Source of the DNA: a bacterium
GTDB taxonomy: Bacteria > Planctomycetota > UBA1135 > UBA2386
NCBI GenBank assembly: GCA_030432695.1
Contig: JAUILN010000008.1
Coordinates: 310,001 to 374,000 of the forward strand
Direction: 5' to 3'
DNA length: 64,000 nucleotides
Shown: in pieces, positions 1 to 8,732 of the stretch
How the letters are laid out: the number at the start of each line of letters is the position of its first letter
How positions within the stretch are numbered: the stretch's first letter is position 1
Program-made: the position numbers and the translations under genes
The notes under the pieces: generated by a model
Databases searched by the model: none
Told to the model about the DNA's origin: nothing
Seen by the model: the letters and a program-made list of their open reading frames with translations, nothing else

Positions 1-2
1 TG

Positions 3-119
3 GTCGCGGTGGTGCCGTCGCGAGAGCTCGTGGTGGTACGGCTCGGCTGCACCCGCGACTGGCGGTTCTGGGACCGAGACGCGTTCCTGCGCGCGGTGCT
101 CGGGGCGCTCGGCGAGTGA
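3..119 (+). CDS. C-terminal end of a probable beta-lactamase-family serine hydrolase (partial)
   Basis: Only the last 38 codons are inside the window; the reading frame is open from the left edge and ends at a TGA at 117-119. The visible tail contains VPSRELVVVRLG, the usual last strand and helix of class C beta-lactamase / penicillin-binding-like hydrolases (Pfam PF00144), where a final 'P..lvvVrlG' strand is followed by a short helix ending near 'vl.aL'. The catalytic motifs lie outside the window, so enzyme activity and substrate cannot be judged. It ends 27 bp before the convergent BTRD1 hydrolase gene. Identification rests on one motif. Confidence 0.5.
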   Translation, partial: VAVVPSRELVVVRLGCTRDWRFWDRDAFLRAVLGALGE

Positions 120-146
120 GCGCCCCGAAGGCCGGGCCGGGCACGC

Positions 147-2312
147 TCAGCGATACCCGCCGATCGTGGTGCGCAGTCCGTTGGTGCTGGTGAAGCCCGC
201 CGGATTGGCCCTTCCATCGAGGACGGTGTACTGCGTGTAGAGCGCACGACCGATGAGGCTCAGGTCGACCGGCAGCGGGAAGGCCCGCGAGTAGGTGCCC
301 CGCGCCGTGGCGGTGTAGCTCTCGTAGACCAGCGGCGCGATGTTCAGCTCGCAGCCGGTCGCGCCGAGGAAGTCGAGCAAGAGCGGCAGGCGGTTGCCGT
401 TCCACGCCGTGTTGCTGACGCCGAGCGCCAGGGCGACCGGCGCGCCGCCCGGCGTGAGGCTCACGTTGAAGTTCACGCTCGAGCCGATCTGCGGGGTCCC
501 GGAGCCGGAGTGACGCGGCATGCCGGCCGTGCCGGAGCAGGAGCTGCCGAACGCCGAGATGCTGCCGGTGAACGGGTTGTCCCAGGTCCGCAGCGCCGCG
601 CGGACGCGGTCCCAGACCATCGCCAGGGTCGCGTTCGAGACGCCGTTCCGCGCCGGGATCTCGCTGGACGCGCCGTGGTGGAACGCACCGAAGGCATACT
701 CGCGCTCGGTGACCACGCCGCTGGCGCTCTTGAAGGGCACGCGCAGGAAGCCGCCCTCGGACATGTAGGACAGACCGTTGATCCCGTAGCCGCCCGGCTT
801 GTAGGCAACCAGCACCGCGGCGCGGAACGCGTCACGCACGTAGTTCGGCAGGCCGAGCGCGGCCGCCTCGGTGTTGATCCGGGCGCCGAGATCGGCGGAG
901 CCCCAGGTGGGGAAGCCGAGCCCGTCGGCCATCAGCGTGTAGAACTCGTCGCGCACCGCGCCGAGGTAGCCATTGGCGACGTCGGTGTGCAGCTCGCAGA
1001 TGTCGGTCAGGGTCAGTTCGTTCGGCACCGGACCGCCGCAGCCGATCACGTGGTTGACCGAGGTCCGCGACATGCCGAGCGCCGCCGCCATCGAGTTGAT
1101 GTTGCCCACGCCGTAGCGGTTGGCGATCGCCAGGGTCCGGTTGTTGTCGGAGTTCTCCATCATCTTCCGCAGCACCACGTCGAGGCGCTCGGTGGTCGAG
1201 GACCCGTTGTTGTTCGGGCAGCTGCCGACGGTGCCCAGCGGCACGGTGACGTTCGCGGCGAGCGAGTCGAGGCCCAGCGACACGCGGCGCATCGCGTAGG
1301 TGTGGTAGACCGTCTTCATCAGGCTGGCCGGCTCGAACACGAAGTCGGAGCGCATGTCGGCCAGGACGCCGCCGCCGATCTGCTCCATCCGCGCACCGAA
1401 CGCACCGCCGATGGAGGTGTCGAACTGGGCCCACGCGGTCCGCGTGAGGTCGTTGGCCGCGTCGATCATCACGACGTCGTAGCGCCTGCCTCCGAGCAGG
1501 AGCACGTAGCTCTCGATGTCGACGATCCGGGCGACGTTCTGCTGCAGCAGCTCGGTCACCTGCGCCGAGCTCAGCCCGTAGTAGTACCAGTGGTAGGTGC
1601 CACCGTTCTGGATCGCGATCAGGTCGTAGGCATTCGATCCGACCCGCTCGATCGAGTAGGGCCGCATCCCGTTCTGGTTGAGCACCGTGCCGATCTGGCT
1701 CGTGCTGATGCCGTAGTAGTAGCTCCAGCCGCGCGCGTCGGCGCCGGTGTTGCGGATCATCACACAGGCGAAGCGCTCGCCGGCCGGGGTCGAATAGCGC
1801 TCCAGGTCGACGAGGCGGGCGTTGTTGGTGGACAGCGCGCTGGCGATCTGGGTCGAGGTGACGCCGTAGTACCACCACCAGGACTTCGCGTCCGCGCCGG
1901 TGTTGGCAACCATCACCGCGGCGAACCGGGTCGTGCCGTTGTCGTCGTAGGGCTCGAGATCGATGAGCCGGGCGTTGTTGGTGCTCAGGGTCGAGGCCAC
2001 CTGCGAGGCGGTGGCGCCGACCAGCCACCACCAGCCCTTCGCATACGCGCCGGAATTCCGCACCAGGGCCGCGGTGAAGGTGTTGGAGCTGGTGGACTCG
2101 TACTCCAGGTCGGTGATCCGCCAGCCGGCATTGATCTGGGCATTGAGCTGCGCGATGGTCCGACCGGTCAGCCATACGGCCCCGGTCGGGGTGTCGGTGT
2201 CGCGATCGTCCTGGGCGGTTGCGACGACGGCGGTCAGGGAGGCGACCAGCACGGCGGCCGCGCCGTGCGCCAGCCGGCGGAGAAGGGAAGAAGCGGATGC
2301 GGGGAACATCAT
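147..2312 (-). CDS. Secreted BTRD1-repeat serine hydrolase (polyglycine hydrolase / beta-lactamase-like)
   Basis: 721 aa. Residues 1-33 are a signal peptide (arginines, then a hydrophobic stretch ending ATAQ). Residues about 45-290 hold five repeats of about 48 aa with the pattern 'W.YYG.t..qi...l..n.aRl.DlE.Y......F..vmv.NtGa.a', matching bacterial tandem repeat domain 1 (BTRD1). Residues about 295-590 look like a serine beta-lactamase fold: S330-L-M-K333 gives the SxxK motif and S388-D-N the SxN motif. BTRD1 repeats joined to such a domain are the architecture known from polyglycine hydrolases, so peptide-bond cleavage outside the cell is likely but the substrate is unknown. Residues about 590-721 form a beta-rich C-terminal domain resembling the tails of other secreted proteins here (ending 'TNGLRTTIGGY'). 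It is transcribed alone. Start chosen by signal peptide. Confidence 0.85.
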   Translation of the reverse strand: MMFPASASSLLRRLAHGAAAVLVASLTAVVATAQDDRDTDTPTGAVWLTGRTIAQLNAQINAGWRITDLEYESTSSNTFTAALVRNSGAYAKGWWWLVGATASQVASTLSTNNARLIDLEPYDDNGTTRFAAVMVANTGADAKSWWWYYGVTSTQIASALSTNNARLVDLERYSTPAGERFACVMIRNTGADARGWSYYYGISTSQIGTVLNQNGMRPYSIERVGSNAYDLIAIQNGGTYHWYYYGLSSAQVTELLQQNVARIVDIESYVLLLGGRRYDVVMIDAANDLTRTAWAQFDTSIGGAFGARMEQIGGGVLADMRSDFVFEPASLMKTVYHTYAMRRVSLGLDSLAANVTVPLGTVGSCPNNNGSSTTERLDVVLRKMMENSDNNRTLAIANRYGVGNINSMAAALGMSRTSVNHVIGCGGPVPNELTLTDICELHTDVANGYLGAVRDEFYTLMADGLGFPTWGSADLGARINTEAAALGLPNYVRDAFRAAVLVAYKPGGYGINGLSYMSEGGFLRVPFKSASGVVTEREYAFGAFHHGASSEIPARNGVSNATLAMVWDRVRAALRTWDNPFTGSISAFGSSCSGTAGMPRHSGSGTPQIGSSVNFNVSLTPGGAPVALALGVSNTAWNGNRLPLLLDFLGATGCELNIAPLVYESYTATARGTYSRAFPLPVDLSLIGRALYTQYTVLDGRANPAGFTSTNGLRTTIGGYR

Positions 2313-2448
2313 CGTTGGTTCGCTAGGGGGCGGGCGGCTGCAGGCAGGCCGCCGAACGGAGGCTGCGGGGCAGAAGTCGCCCCACGCGCGGTCTTCATCC
2401 GCCGCGCGGAACCGTCGTGACGGAAAATCCGGACGCCCGTCGAACCCC

Positions 2449-2844
2449 TCAATCTCCTGCGGCCCGCCGCCTCACGAGCAGGTCCACCGCCGCTGCCAGC
2501 CCGATCCCCGCCGCGTAGCGCACGAAGTCCAGCGCCACGAAGCCGTCTCCCAGCACCAGCCGCCCCCCCGGCAGGTTGCGGAGCCACACCAGCCACCCGG
2601 CGTCCGAGAGCTGGCTGCATTCGACCAGGGCGGCGCTCACGGCGGCCAACAGCGTCACCACGCCGGTCGACCACGCGGGGGCCACGCAGGCGTAGCACAG
2701 CCAGACCACGACGGCCCACAGCGCGTCGCCGGCGTGCTCGGCGAGGAAGGGTCCGAAAGCACCCGGGAACCGCCGCGTCGCGAGACCGACCGCGATGGTG
2801 GCTGCGATCACCACGGCGAGGACGACGCGCGGGCGACGCCTCAC
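2449..2844 (-). CDS. DUF2809-like small integral membrane protein
   Basis: 131 aa starting at a GTG that overlaps the upstream gene's stop by 4 bp (GTGA), so translation is probably coupled. Hydrophobic segments lie near residues 5-20, 30-60, 58-72 and 100-122. Motifs such as 'RRFPG.FGPFLAEHAGDALWA', 'VE.SQL' and 'GD.F...D..RYAAGI' fit the DUF2809 family of about 130-residue membrane proteins of unknown function. It is the last gene of a minus-strand run with the epimerase-like and ZIP transporter genes. Nothing indicates a substrate. Confidence 0.72.
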   Translation of the reverse strand: MRRRPRVVLAVVIAATIAVGLATRRFPGAFGPFLAEHAGDALWAVVVWLCYACVAPAWSTGVVTLLAAVSAALVECSQLSDAGWLVWLRNLPGGRLVLGDGFVALDFVRYAAGIGLAAAVDLLVRRRAAGD

Positions 2845-3716
2845 AGCAGATCCTCGTAACCGTCGCGGTAGCTCGGATAGCGGAAGGTGAAACCGGCTGC
2901 CGCGAGCCGTGCGCTGACGCAGCGCCGGTCGCCCGAGCGGAAGGAACTGCTGCCGTCGTCGCGCACCGGCGTTACCCCGAGTCGCGCGGCGAGCCAGCGC
3001 ACCACGTCGTCGCGGCGAGCGGGCTCGCGGTCGACGCCGACGTAGCAACTGGCCGGAGCCGACCGCGTCGCGACGTGCACCAGCGCGCGCGCCGCATCGT
3101 CGCGATGGATACGGTTGGTCCAGGGCGAACGGCCGTCGGCGGACAGCCCGATGCGCCCGGTGCGTACCGCCTCGATCAGGTAGGTCCGGCCCGGGCCGTA
3201 GATCCCGCCGAGTCGCAGCGACACGCAGGAGGCGCTGGCGTGCGAGCCTGCGAACTGGCGCAGCACCTCCTCCGCGGCCAGCATCGCCGCGCCGCGATGG
3301 TCCTCCGGTTCGGTCGGGGAGTCCTCGTCGACGTCCGAGCCGTCGGTCTGGCCATAGACCGCGGTGCTGGCGGTGAACACCACCCGCGACAGCGGCGCAC
3401 CGCGCGCGGCGAGGGCATCGAGCGTACGGCGCAGGCCGTCGACGTAGAGCGACCGGTAGTCGTCGGGGCCCGCACCTCGTCCGACCGCCGCGGTGAACAG
3501 CAGGGTGTCGGTCCGGCTCGGTACCAGCTCCAGTCCGGAACCCGTGCGCAGGTCCGCGGCCAGCGGCACCACCCCCTCGGGCAGACCGTGGGGACTCCGC
3601 TTCAGTCCGGTGACGACGGCGCCCGTCTCGCGCAGCCGCACCGCCGCCGCGCTGCCGACATCGCCACAGCCGGCGACCAGCACGCAATCCATCCGTCGAT
3701 CGGGGTTCGGCTCCAT
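2841..3716 (-). CDS. NAD(P)-dependent epimerase/dehydratase family protein (extended SDR)
   Basis: 291 aa. An N-terminal Rossmann motif (VLVAGCGDVGSA) is followed by 'DLRTG', 'FTAAVGRG', 'VFTASTAVYGQ', 'SLRLGGIYGPGR' and 'NRIHRDDAARAL', all typical of extended short-chain dehydrogenases. The YxxxK catalytic pair expected after the VYG strand is not obvious: the stretch that should carry the lysine reads DHRGAAMLAAEE. The protein may therefore be an atypical reductase or a binding protein. Start taken at the ATG following AAGGAG; an ATG eight codons later (MDCVLV) is also plausible and closer to the family's usual start. It begins 8 bp after the ZIP transporter gene and overlaps the DUF2809 gene. 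Confidence 0.8.
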   Translation of the reverse strand: MEPNPDRRMDCVLVAGCGDVGSAAAVRLRETGAVVTGLKRSPHGLPEGVVPLAADLRTGSGLELVPSRTDTLLFTAAVGRGAGPDDYRSLYVDGLRRTLDALAARGAPLSRVVFTASTAVYGQTDGSDVDEDSPTEPEDHRGAAMLAAEEVLRQFAGSHASASCVSLRLGGIYGPGRTYLIEAVRTGRIGLSADGRSPWTNRIHRDDAARALVHVATRSAPASCYVGVDREPARRDDVVRWLAARLGVTPVRDDGSSSFRSGDRRCVSARLAAAGFTFRYPSYRDGYEDLL

Positions 3717-3724
3717 GGACTCCT

Positions 3725-4576
3725 TCACAGCAACAGCAAGGTCCCCGCCATCACCGCCATCCCCACGACGAGACCGTAGACGGAGGCATGGCCGGCACCG
3801 TAGCGCTTGGCATTGGGGATCAACTGGTCCAGCGCGATGAAGATCATGATGCCGGCCACCATGGCGTCGACGGCGCCGGTCCATTCGGGCGAACGGTGGC
3901 CGGCGAGCAGCCCCCAGGCCAGCAACGCACCGACCGGTTCGGCCACGCCGGTGAGGAACGACAGCCAGAACGCCTTGGCCCGACTGCCGGTCGCGCTGTA
4001 GATCGGCACCGACACCGAGACGCCCTCGGGCACGTTGTGCAGCGCCACCGCGACCGCGATCGCGATGCCCTGCGTGGGATCGGCGAGGCCGGTGAAGAAC
4101 GTCGCGACGCCTTCGGGGAAGTTGTGGATCGCGAGCGCCACCGCCGAGAGCACGCCGATGCGGCGCAAATGCCTCGCCTCCCCCGGCTGCGTCGCACCGG
4201 CTTCCGGAAGGTCTTCGACCAACGCCGCCTCGTGGGGATTCGCCGGTCCTGGCACGATCCGATCGAGTCCGAGCGCGACCGCGACGCCGGCGAACAGCCA
4301 CAGAGTGGCGCGAAGCTCCGCGTCCTCGGCCGGCAGGACCTCCTCGAACGCCTCGGTCGCCACGGGTAGCAGCTCGACGAACGATACGTAGAGCATCACG
4401 CCGCCGGAGAAGCCGAGCGACGCGCCGAGGAACGTGCGGTTGGTCGGCCGGGCCAGGAACGCCAGCAGGCTACCGAGGCCGGTCGCGAGTCCGGCCAGGG
4501 TGCTCAGCAACAGGGCGAAGCCGACCTCGCCCGTGAGCGACGTGGAATCCGCGAACTGTGTGGCGATCGGAGGCAT
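3725..4576 (-). CDS. zupT: ZIP family metal (zinc) transporter
   Basis: 283 aa polytopic membrane protein with about eight predicted helices. The diagnostic metal-site motifs are HNFPEG (151-156) and HNVPEG (180-185), at the positions expected in the fourth and fifth helices of ZIP permeases. A charged cytoplasmic loop near residues 112-138 separates the two halves. The family imports divalent cations, chiefly zinc, down an electrochemical gradient. Length and motif layout resemble ZupT. It lies 21 bp downstream of the glycosyltransferase gene and just upstream of the epimerase-like gene on the same strand; this may be a loose operon without shared function. Confidence 0.92.
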   Translation of the reverse strand: MPPIATQFADSTSLTGEVGFALLLSTLAGLATGLGSLLAFLARPTNRTFLGASLGFSGGVMLYVSFVELLPVATEAFEEVLPAEDAELRATLWLFAGVAVALGLDRIVPGPANPHEAALVEDLPEAGATQPGEARHLRRIGVLSAVALAIHNFPEGVATFFTGLADPTQGIAIAVAVALHNVPEGVSVSVPIYSATGSRAKAFWLSFLTGVAEPVGALLAWGLLAGHRSPEWTGAVDAMVAGIMIFIALDQLIPNAKRYGAGHASVYGLVVGMAVMAGTLLLL

Positions 4577-4597
4577 CGAAGGGCTGTGTCGCCCGAA

Positions 4598-5908
4598 TCA
4601 GGGCCAACCAGCCGGAGGAGTCTTCGGCTCCGATCCGCTCTGCAACAAGGACCAGAGTCGTCGTTCCGCGCGCCGGAACAGCGCCGCGGCGCGGCGGCGG
4701 TCGGGGAGAGCGGGCGGCGCCTGGTGCGGTCCGTGCTCTCCGCGCGCGGCACGGTCGTAGAAGTCAAGCATCCGAACCGCGGACCGTTCCGGATCGTGGT
4801 CCGGAGCGGTCGGGAGTCCCAACGACTGCAGCCGCGCCTCGTCGAGCAGCAGCATCGCCAGCGAGCCCGGATCCCCGGGCTCGAACCACGCGGTCGCTGC
4901 AGGATCGCAGTGCTCGCGAAACGCCGGGATGTCCGACGCCAGGGTCGGCAGGCCGAGCGCCCTGGCCTCGTCGAGGACCAGGCCGTAGCTCTCGTAGCAG
5001 ATCGACGGCAGCACCGCGTAGTCCGCGGCGGCGGTCACCAGATCGGCGTGGTCGAAACGTCCGTGGAAGTGCACCGGCATGTTGGCCGAGCGCCGCACCA
5101 GGCGATCCCCGTAGTCCGGATCGCTGGCTGCGCCGAACACGTGCAGCTCCCAGCCGTTCCCGACCGAGAACAGTGCATCGAGCACGGTGTCGAGGCCCTT
5201 GTCGGGATACAGGCTGCCCCAGAACAGCAGCCGCTTGCCACGCGGTGCCGTCGGATCCGGTCGACGTTCCGGTCGCGTCAGGTTCGGCAGCAGCTCGGGA
5301 ATCAGCGGACCGAGCGGACCGGGTGCCATAGCCTGCAGGCTCGCGGCGTGCGCGGCCGACGGCACGAAGCGCAGCTGCGCGGCGCGGATCTCGTCGAGGA
5401 AGTCGTCGCGGTGCATCGCGAACGCCTCGTTGCGCTCGGTGTCGCTGGCCCACGGTGGTCCGGGCGGCGGTTCCGGATCGTCGTGACCCCAGGCGCGCGG
5501 CGGCGTGGCGAGCATCGTCCAATGATCGTGCAGAGTGGTCGCGACCACGCCGACTCCGACCTTCCGGGCCAGGCGCACCAGGTCGCTGCTCAGCCGCAGC
5601 CAGTGGTGCACGTGCACGACATCGGGGCGCTCGTCCTGCAGCAGCCGACGAAAGGCATTCGACACGTCGGGGCACCACGCCTTCTCCCAGGACTCGAAGT
5701 GGAGATCCCGCCGATGCAGGGTGAACAGGGGCAGGCCATCGACCGCACCGCGCTCGATGCGATGCGAAGGCCCACCCTCGAGCGTGCCACAGACGATGCC
5801 GACATCGTGGCCGGCGCGCTGCATCCCGCGCGCCAGGGCCGCGGTGGTCCGCTCGGTGCCGCCGTGGAGGTCCGAGCCGAAGCGATGCAGTACGTGGAGG
5901 ATCTTCAT
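4598..5908 (-). CDS. GT4-family glycosyltransferase
   Basis: 436 aa from the ATG at MKILHV. The N-terminal domain has 'HVLHRFG...GGTERTTAALARGM' and 'DVVHVHHWLRLS', the acceptor-side motifs of family 4 glycosyltransferases. The C-terminal domain has 'LLFWGSLYPDKGLDTVLDA', 'HFHGRFDHADL' and 'PSICYESYGLVLDEA', which supplies the EX7E nucleotide-sugar signature. No signal peptide or membrane helix is seen, so it acts at the cytoplasmic side on an unknown glycan acceptor. The frame stays open about 34 codons upstream, but that stretch is low-complexity and the family begins at the chosen ATG. It starts a same-strand run with the metal transporter. Confidence 0.9.
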   Translation of the reverse strand: MKILHVLHRFGSDLHGGTERTTAALARGMQRAGHDVGIVCGTLEGGPSHRIERGAVDGLPLFTLHRRDLHFESWEKAWCPDVSNAFRRLLQDERPDVVHVHHWLRLSSDLVRLARKVGVGVVATTLHDHWTMLATPPRAWGHDDPEPPPGPPWASDTERNEAFAMHRDDFLDEIRAAQLRFVPSAAHAASLQAMAPGPLGPLIPELLPNLTRPERRPDPTAPRGKRLLFWGSLYPDKGLDTVLDALFSVGNGWELHVFGAASDPDYGDRLVRRSANMPVHFHGRFDHADLVTAAADYAVLPSICYESYGLVLDEARALGLPTLASDIPAFREHCDPAATAWFEPGDPGSLAMLLLDEARLQSLGLPTAPDHDPERSAVRMLDFYDRAARGEHGPHQAPPALPDRRRAAALFRRAERRLWSLLQSGSEPKTPPAGWP

Positions 5909-5955
5909 GGGGTCGCGGTGACTGTAGCCGGCCCCGCCCGCTCGTCCTCGCTTCT

Positions 5956-5976
5956 GATCGGTGTCTGGCACCGATC
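5956..5976. repeat. Inverted repeat (hairpin) with GGTGTCTGGCACC core
   Basis: Ten-base arms 5956-5965 and 5967-5976 pair with one mismatch around a single T. It sits 48 bp upstream of the glycosyltransferase start. Its core resembles the stronger hairpin at 56639-56673, suggesting a dispersed palindromic element rather than a gene-specific operator. Only two copies were noticed. Confidence 0.5.
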
Positions 5977-6429
5977 GGTCGGCAGGCAACGACCAGTACA
6001 CCGTCGCCATCGCACCGGACCACGCCGAATGAGGCTCGGAACGCGCCGAGGCCGAGCCCCACAGACATCGGCATGCTCGTCCGCCCCGAGCAGCCAGACC
6101 ATGTTGTCGAGATCGACCTCATGCACTCCTTCGGACTCCGAGAACTTGCGGAATGCCCGAAAGGCAGCCATCGGTGCCACATCGGCAGGTAGTACCGATT
6201 CGACGGACACGTTGTGGTGCACCGCGCAAGACAAGCCACGCCCGCCACGCGGATCGGGACTCCGCCTTCACCCTGACCACGGACTCACCAAGCTCGGGAA
6301 TCCGCCCAGCGAAGCTGTCACGGGCTCACCCCCTGGCACGCAGCCGCGGTCCCCTCCCACCATGGGCGCCAAGATGCACTCCTCGCAGCGCATGGCTTCG
6401 AACTCGGCGACGAGGTCGAGCTTCGACGC
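5977..6429. other. Intergenic stretch without a convincing gene
   Basis: About 450 bp in which no frame on either strand shows sustained codon bias or a recognisable motif. Short minus-strand frames exist (for example 6234 down to 5905, and 6627 down to 6268) but they lack ribosome-binding sites and family signatures. The base composition is a little less G+C-biased than the flanks, as expected for non-coding or decaying DNA. Confidence 0.4.
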
Positions 6430-7209
6430 GTGCGTGGCGCCCACGAGGCCTACCGGATCCACGGCAAGTCCACCGGTTCGAGGAACTCGGCAACTGACGA
6501 AAGGATCGACGTCCACCGAGATCACTCGCTCCAGGTGCCGGCGCTTCGCCCGTGGATCGCCAAGGGAACCCTCGATCGCGCCGGAACCATGATCCGGCGC
6601 TACAACCGTGGAACCTACCTGAACCACGACAACCCCGCTTTGGACGACTCGGGCTACGTGCGGTTTGCCAACGGCCCATCGCGCGACCTGGACACGCTGA
6701 CCGAGGATCTGGCCAACGTCGGCAGGTTCTCCGGGGGCATCGGCGAGAGCCTGCTACCGCGTGGTTCGTGACACGATGAGTCGCAGACTGTCGCGAGGGC
6801 GATCCTGCGAGACTTGCGGTACTTCCAGGATTCCCTCCGGAGCCTCGCCCCACTGCGTGCTCGAGTCCCTCGGCTGCGCGCGACCGAGCGCCTTCTCGGC
6901 GCGTTCCACGCATCTCGATCCTGGATGGTCTGGGGAGCCAAGACACTCCACTTCATGGCGCCCGAGACCTTTCCGCAACCGGAAGCCTCGGTCGAAGCCG
7001 CTCTCGGCCTGCGCCGCAGTGGCTACCACGCGCACGACTACGTCGGCTTCATGGAGGCCTTCCGCGCGGCCCTTGCGGCCTTCGACGACCGACTTCCCCA
7101 CCTCAGGAAGATCGACGCCCAATCGCGCCGGGCTACGGAGCCGGTGCCGGACCTCGAGATCCTGGACAAGGTCCTGTACGAGCTCGGACGGGAGAAGCAG
7201 GGGAAGTAG
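6430..7209 (+). pseudogene. Hypothetical gene interrupted by an in-frame TGA
   Basis: One frame is open from a GTG at 6430 to 7209 except for a TGA at 6769-6771. Codons on both sides use G or C at most third positions, which argues that the whole frame is or was coding. The first half has no recognised domain (it includes 'GTYLNHDNPALDDSGYVRFANGPSRDL'). The second half has 'SWMVWGAKTLHFMAPETFP' and 'GYHAHDYVGFMEAFRAALAAFDDRLP', reminiscent of bacterial hypothetical proteins with a 'K.LHFl.P..fP' motif. The second half could be translated alone from the TTG at 6814. Either a decayed gene or a short gene with a misread upstream; I cannot separate these. Confidence 0.4.
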
Positions 7210-7423
7210 GCCGCTCCGCACGAATGGCCCCGCCGATGACGGCGAGGCTCGCAGCCGCGGCCTCGGGAACTCGATCGCGACGCACTCGATGGCTCGGCAA
7301 GCGCCGAATGGTCGCTCGACGGACCACGAACTGCAGCTCGCGTGCGGGGTTGTCGAAGCGAGAGTCGACCGTTCTACCAGGCCACGGTAGATCCCGCTTG
7401 CTCCACGCGCGCATGGCCCAAGG
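7210..7423. other. Non-coding gap between convergent genes
   Basis: About 210 bp between the hypothetical gene and the stop of the Cys-rich secreted protein. No clear hairpin with a T-run and no conserved frame was seen. Confidence 0.4.
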
Positions 7424-8668
7424 TCAGTGCCAGGTCAGTCGCCACTGCCGCGCCGGCGTCACGTAGGTCCCGGTCCCGCCCGCCGCAGGACAGAGCCCCA
7501 GCAGCTGCGAGCACAGCACCAGATCGCACAGCCGTGGATCGTCAGGGATCGGCACCGGGATCCGCGCGGCGCCGTCACAGAACGCAGCGCCGGTGACGGG
7601 AACCGGACCGAGGACGATCGGGGGCGTCGCGAACGACATCAGCAGGGGGCCGCACAGTCCAGGCACGTTGCTTCCCGGCGCCTGGCACCGCCCCGCGTTC
7701 AGCACCGCGAATGCCGAAGAACCCACCGGCAGGCCCTCGCCACGCAGTTCGAACGCCGGGTTGCCGAGCAGCGACGCACCGCCGAGGAGGTGCGTGGGGC
7801 TCGGACAAGCCCGGCACGGCCGCGCGACGCAGCCAGGCCCCTGCACCAGCGAGCTTCCGGGCAGGATGCAGAGCCCCGCGAGCGGATCGGTGAATCCGCC
7901 CGAGCAACAGCGCAGTTCGCGGATCGAACAGGTCCGCGGATCGACGCGGAGCTCGACCTGGCGGAGCCCGTCGGTGATCCACACGCTGCCGGTGCAGCCG
8001 TCGAAGGCCACGCCGTGTACCGGAACCAGCGGCGTCGTTCCGCAATCCGGGATCCGACCGAAGCAGCGCGGCTGACAGGGTGCCGAGATGCTGGTCACCC
8101 ACAGCAGGTTGCCCGGGTTGGCAGGCGCGCCGAAGTTCGCAGACGCCAGGTAGAGGGTGCCGGTCACGTCGTCGACCGCAACTCCTCCGAGCGTGTGGTT
8201 GGCCGGCAACTGCGCAGCCAACGAACAGGTCTGCGGCCGCGCCGGCAGCGGGCAATCGAGCGGATACAGATGCACGCGATTGGCCGAGTCGGTGACGACC
8301 AGTTGCCGGCTCGGCTCGTACACCGCGAGCCCGGTGATGAATGCACGATCCACGAGCAGGCGTCGTGGCGGACAGAGTTCGCGGCAGGACTCGCCGTCGA
8401 CCAGCACGATCTCGATTCCGTTGCTGACCCATACTCCACCCACCGTCGCATCGAACGCGGTGCCACCCGCCGCGGTCGCCTGAGCGCCGATGGGCGCGAT
8501 CGTCAGCGGACAGGCGCGGACCCGGCAATTGTCGTCCTGCTTCAGCACGGTGGGACCCTGCGCGGTGATGCCGATCCGCACTGGGTCGGCCTGGGCGGGA
8601 AGCAGCGCCGTGGCGACGAACGAGACCGCGAAGGCCCATACGAGAGGAAGGGGACGATGAATGGACAT
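7424..8668 (-). CDS. Secreted cysteine-rich protein, beta-propeller-like
   Basis: 414 aa. Residues 1-25 are a signal peptide (MSIHRPLPLVW..., ending ALLPAQA). The body has recurring units with 'GVAVDDVTGTLYLA', 'VHGVAFDGCTGSVWITDG' and 'GLAVYEPSRQLVVTDSANRVHLYPLD', the rhythm of NHL/YncE-type propeller blades. About 23 cysteines occur, many in close pairs (CRVRAC, CRELC, CQPRC, RCC), suggesting disulfides outside the cytoplasm. The C-terminal 110 residues (from 'LLGNPAFELRG') resemble the beta domain ending several other secreted proteins in this window. Start chosen by signal peptide; the upstream extension is non-conserved. It lies just downstream of the sigma-factor gene on the same strand but is probably a separate unit. 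Confidence 0.7.
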   Translation of the reverse strand: MSIHRPLPLVWAFAVSFVATALLPAQADPVRIGITAQGPTVLKQDDNCRVRACPLTIAPIGAQATAAGGTAFDATVGGVWVSNGIEIVLVDGESCRELCPPRRLLVDRAFITGLAVYEPSRQLVVTDSANRVHLYPLDCPLPARPQTCSLAAQLPANHTLGGVAVDDVTGTLYLASANFGAPANPGNLLWVTSISAPCQPRCFGRIPDCGTTPLVPVHGVAFDGCTGSVWITDGLRQVELRVDPRTCSIRELRCCSGGFTDPLAGLCILPGSSLVQGPGCVARPCRACPSPTHLLGGASLLGNPAFELRGEGLPVGSSAFAVLNAGRCQAPGSNVPGLCGPLLMSFATPPIVLGPVPVTGAAFCDGAARIPVPIPDDPRLCDLVLCSQLLGLCPAAGGTGTYVTPARQWRLTWH

Positions 8669-8732
8669 GGTCCCGGCTGGAGCGAAAGGACGGATCGGCG
8701 GCAGACACGGATTCGCCGCCGATTCCGCCCGC

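Noticed and set aside
510..2420. Long plus-strand frame opposite the BTRD1 hydrolase
   Set aside because: Pro/Arg/Gly/His-rich shadow without motifs; the minus strand has signal peptide, repeats and active-site motifs.
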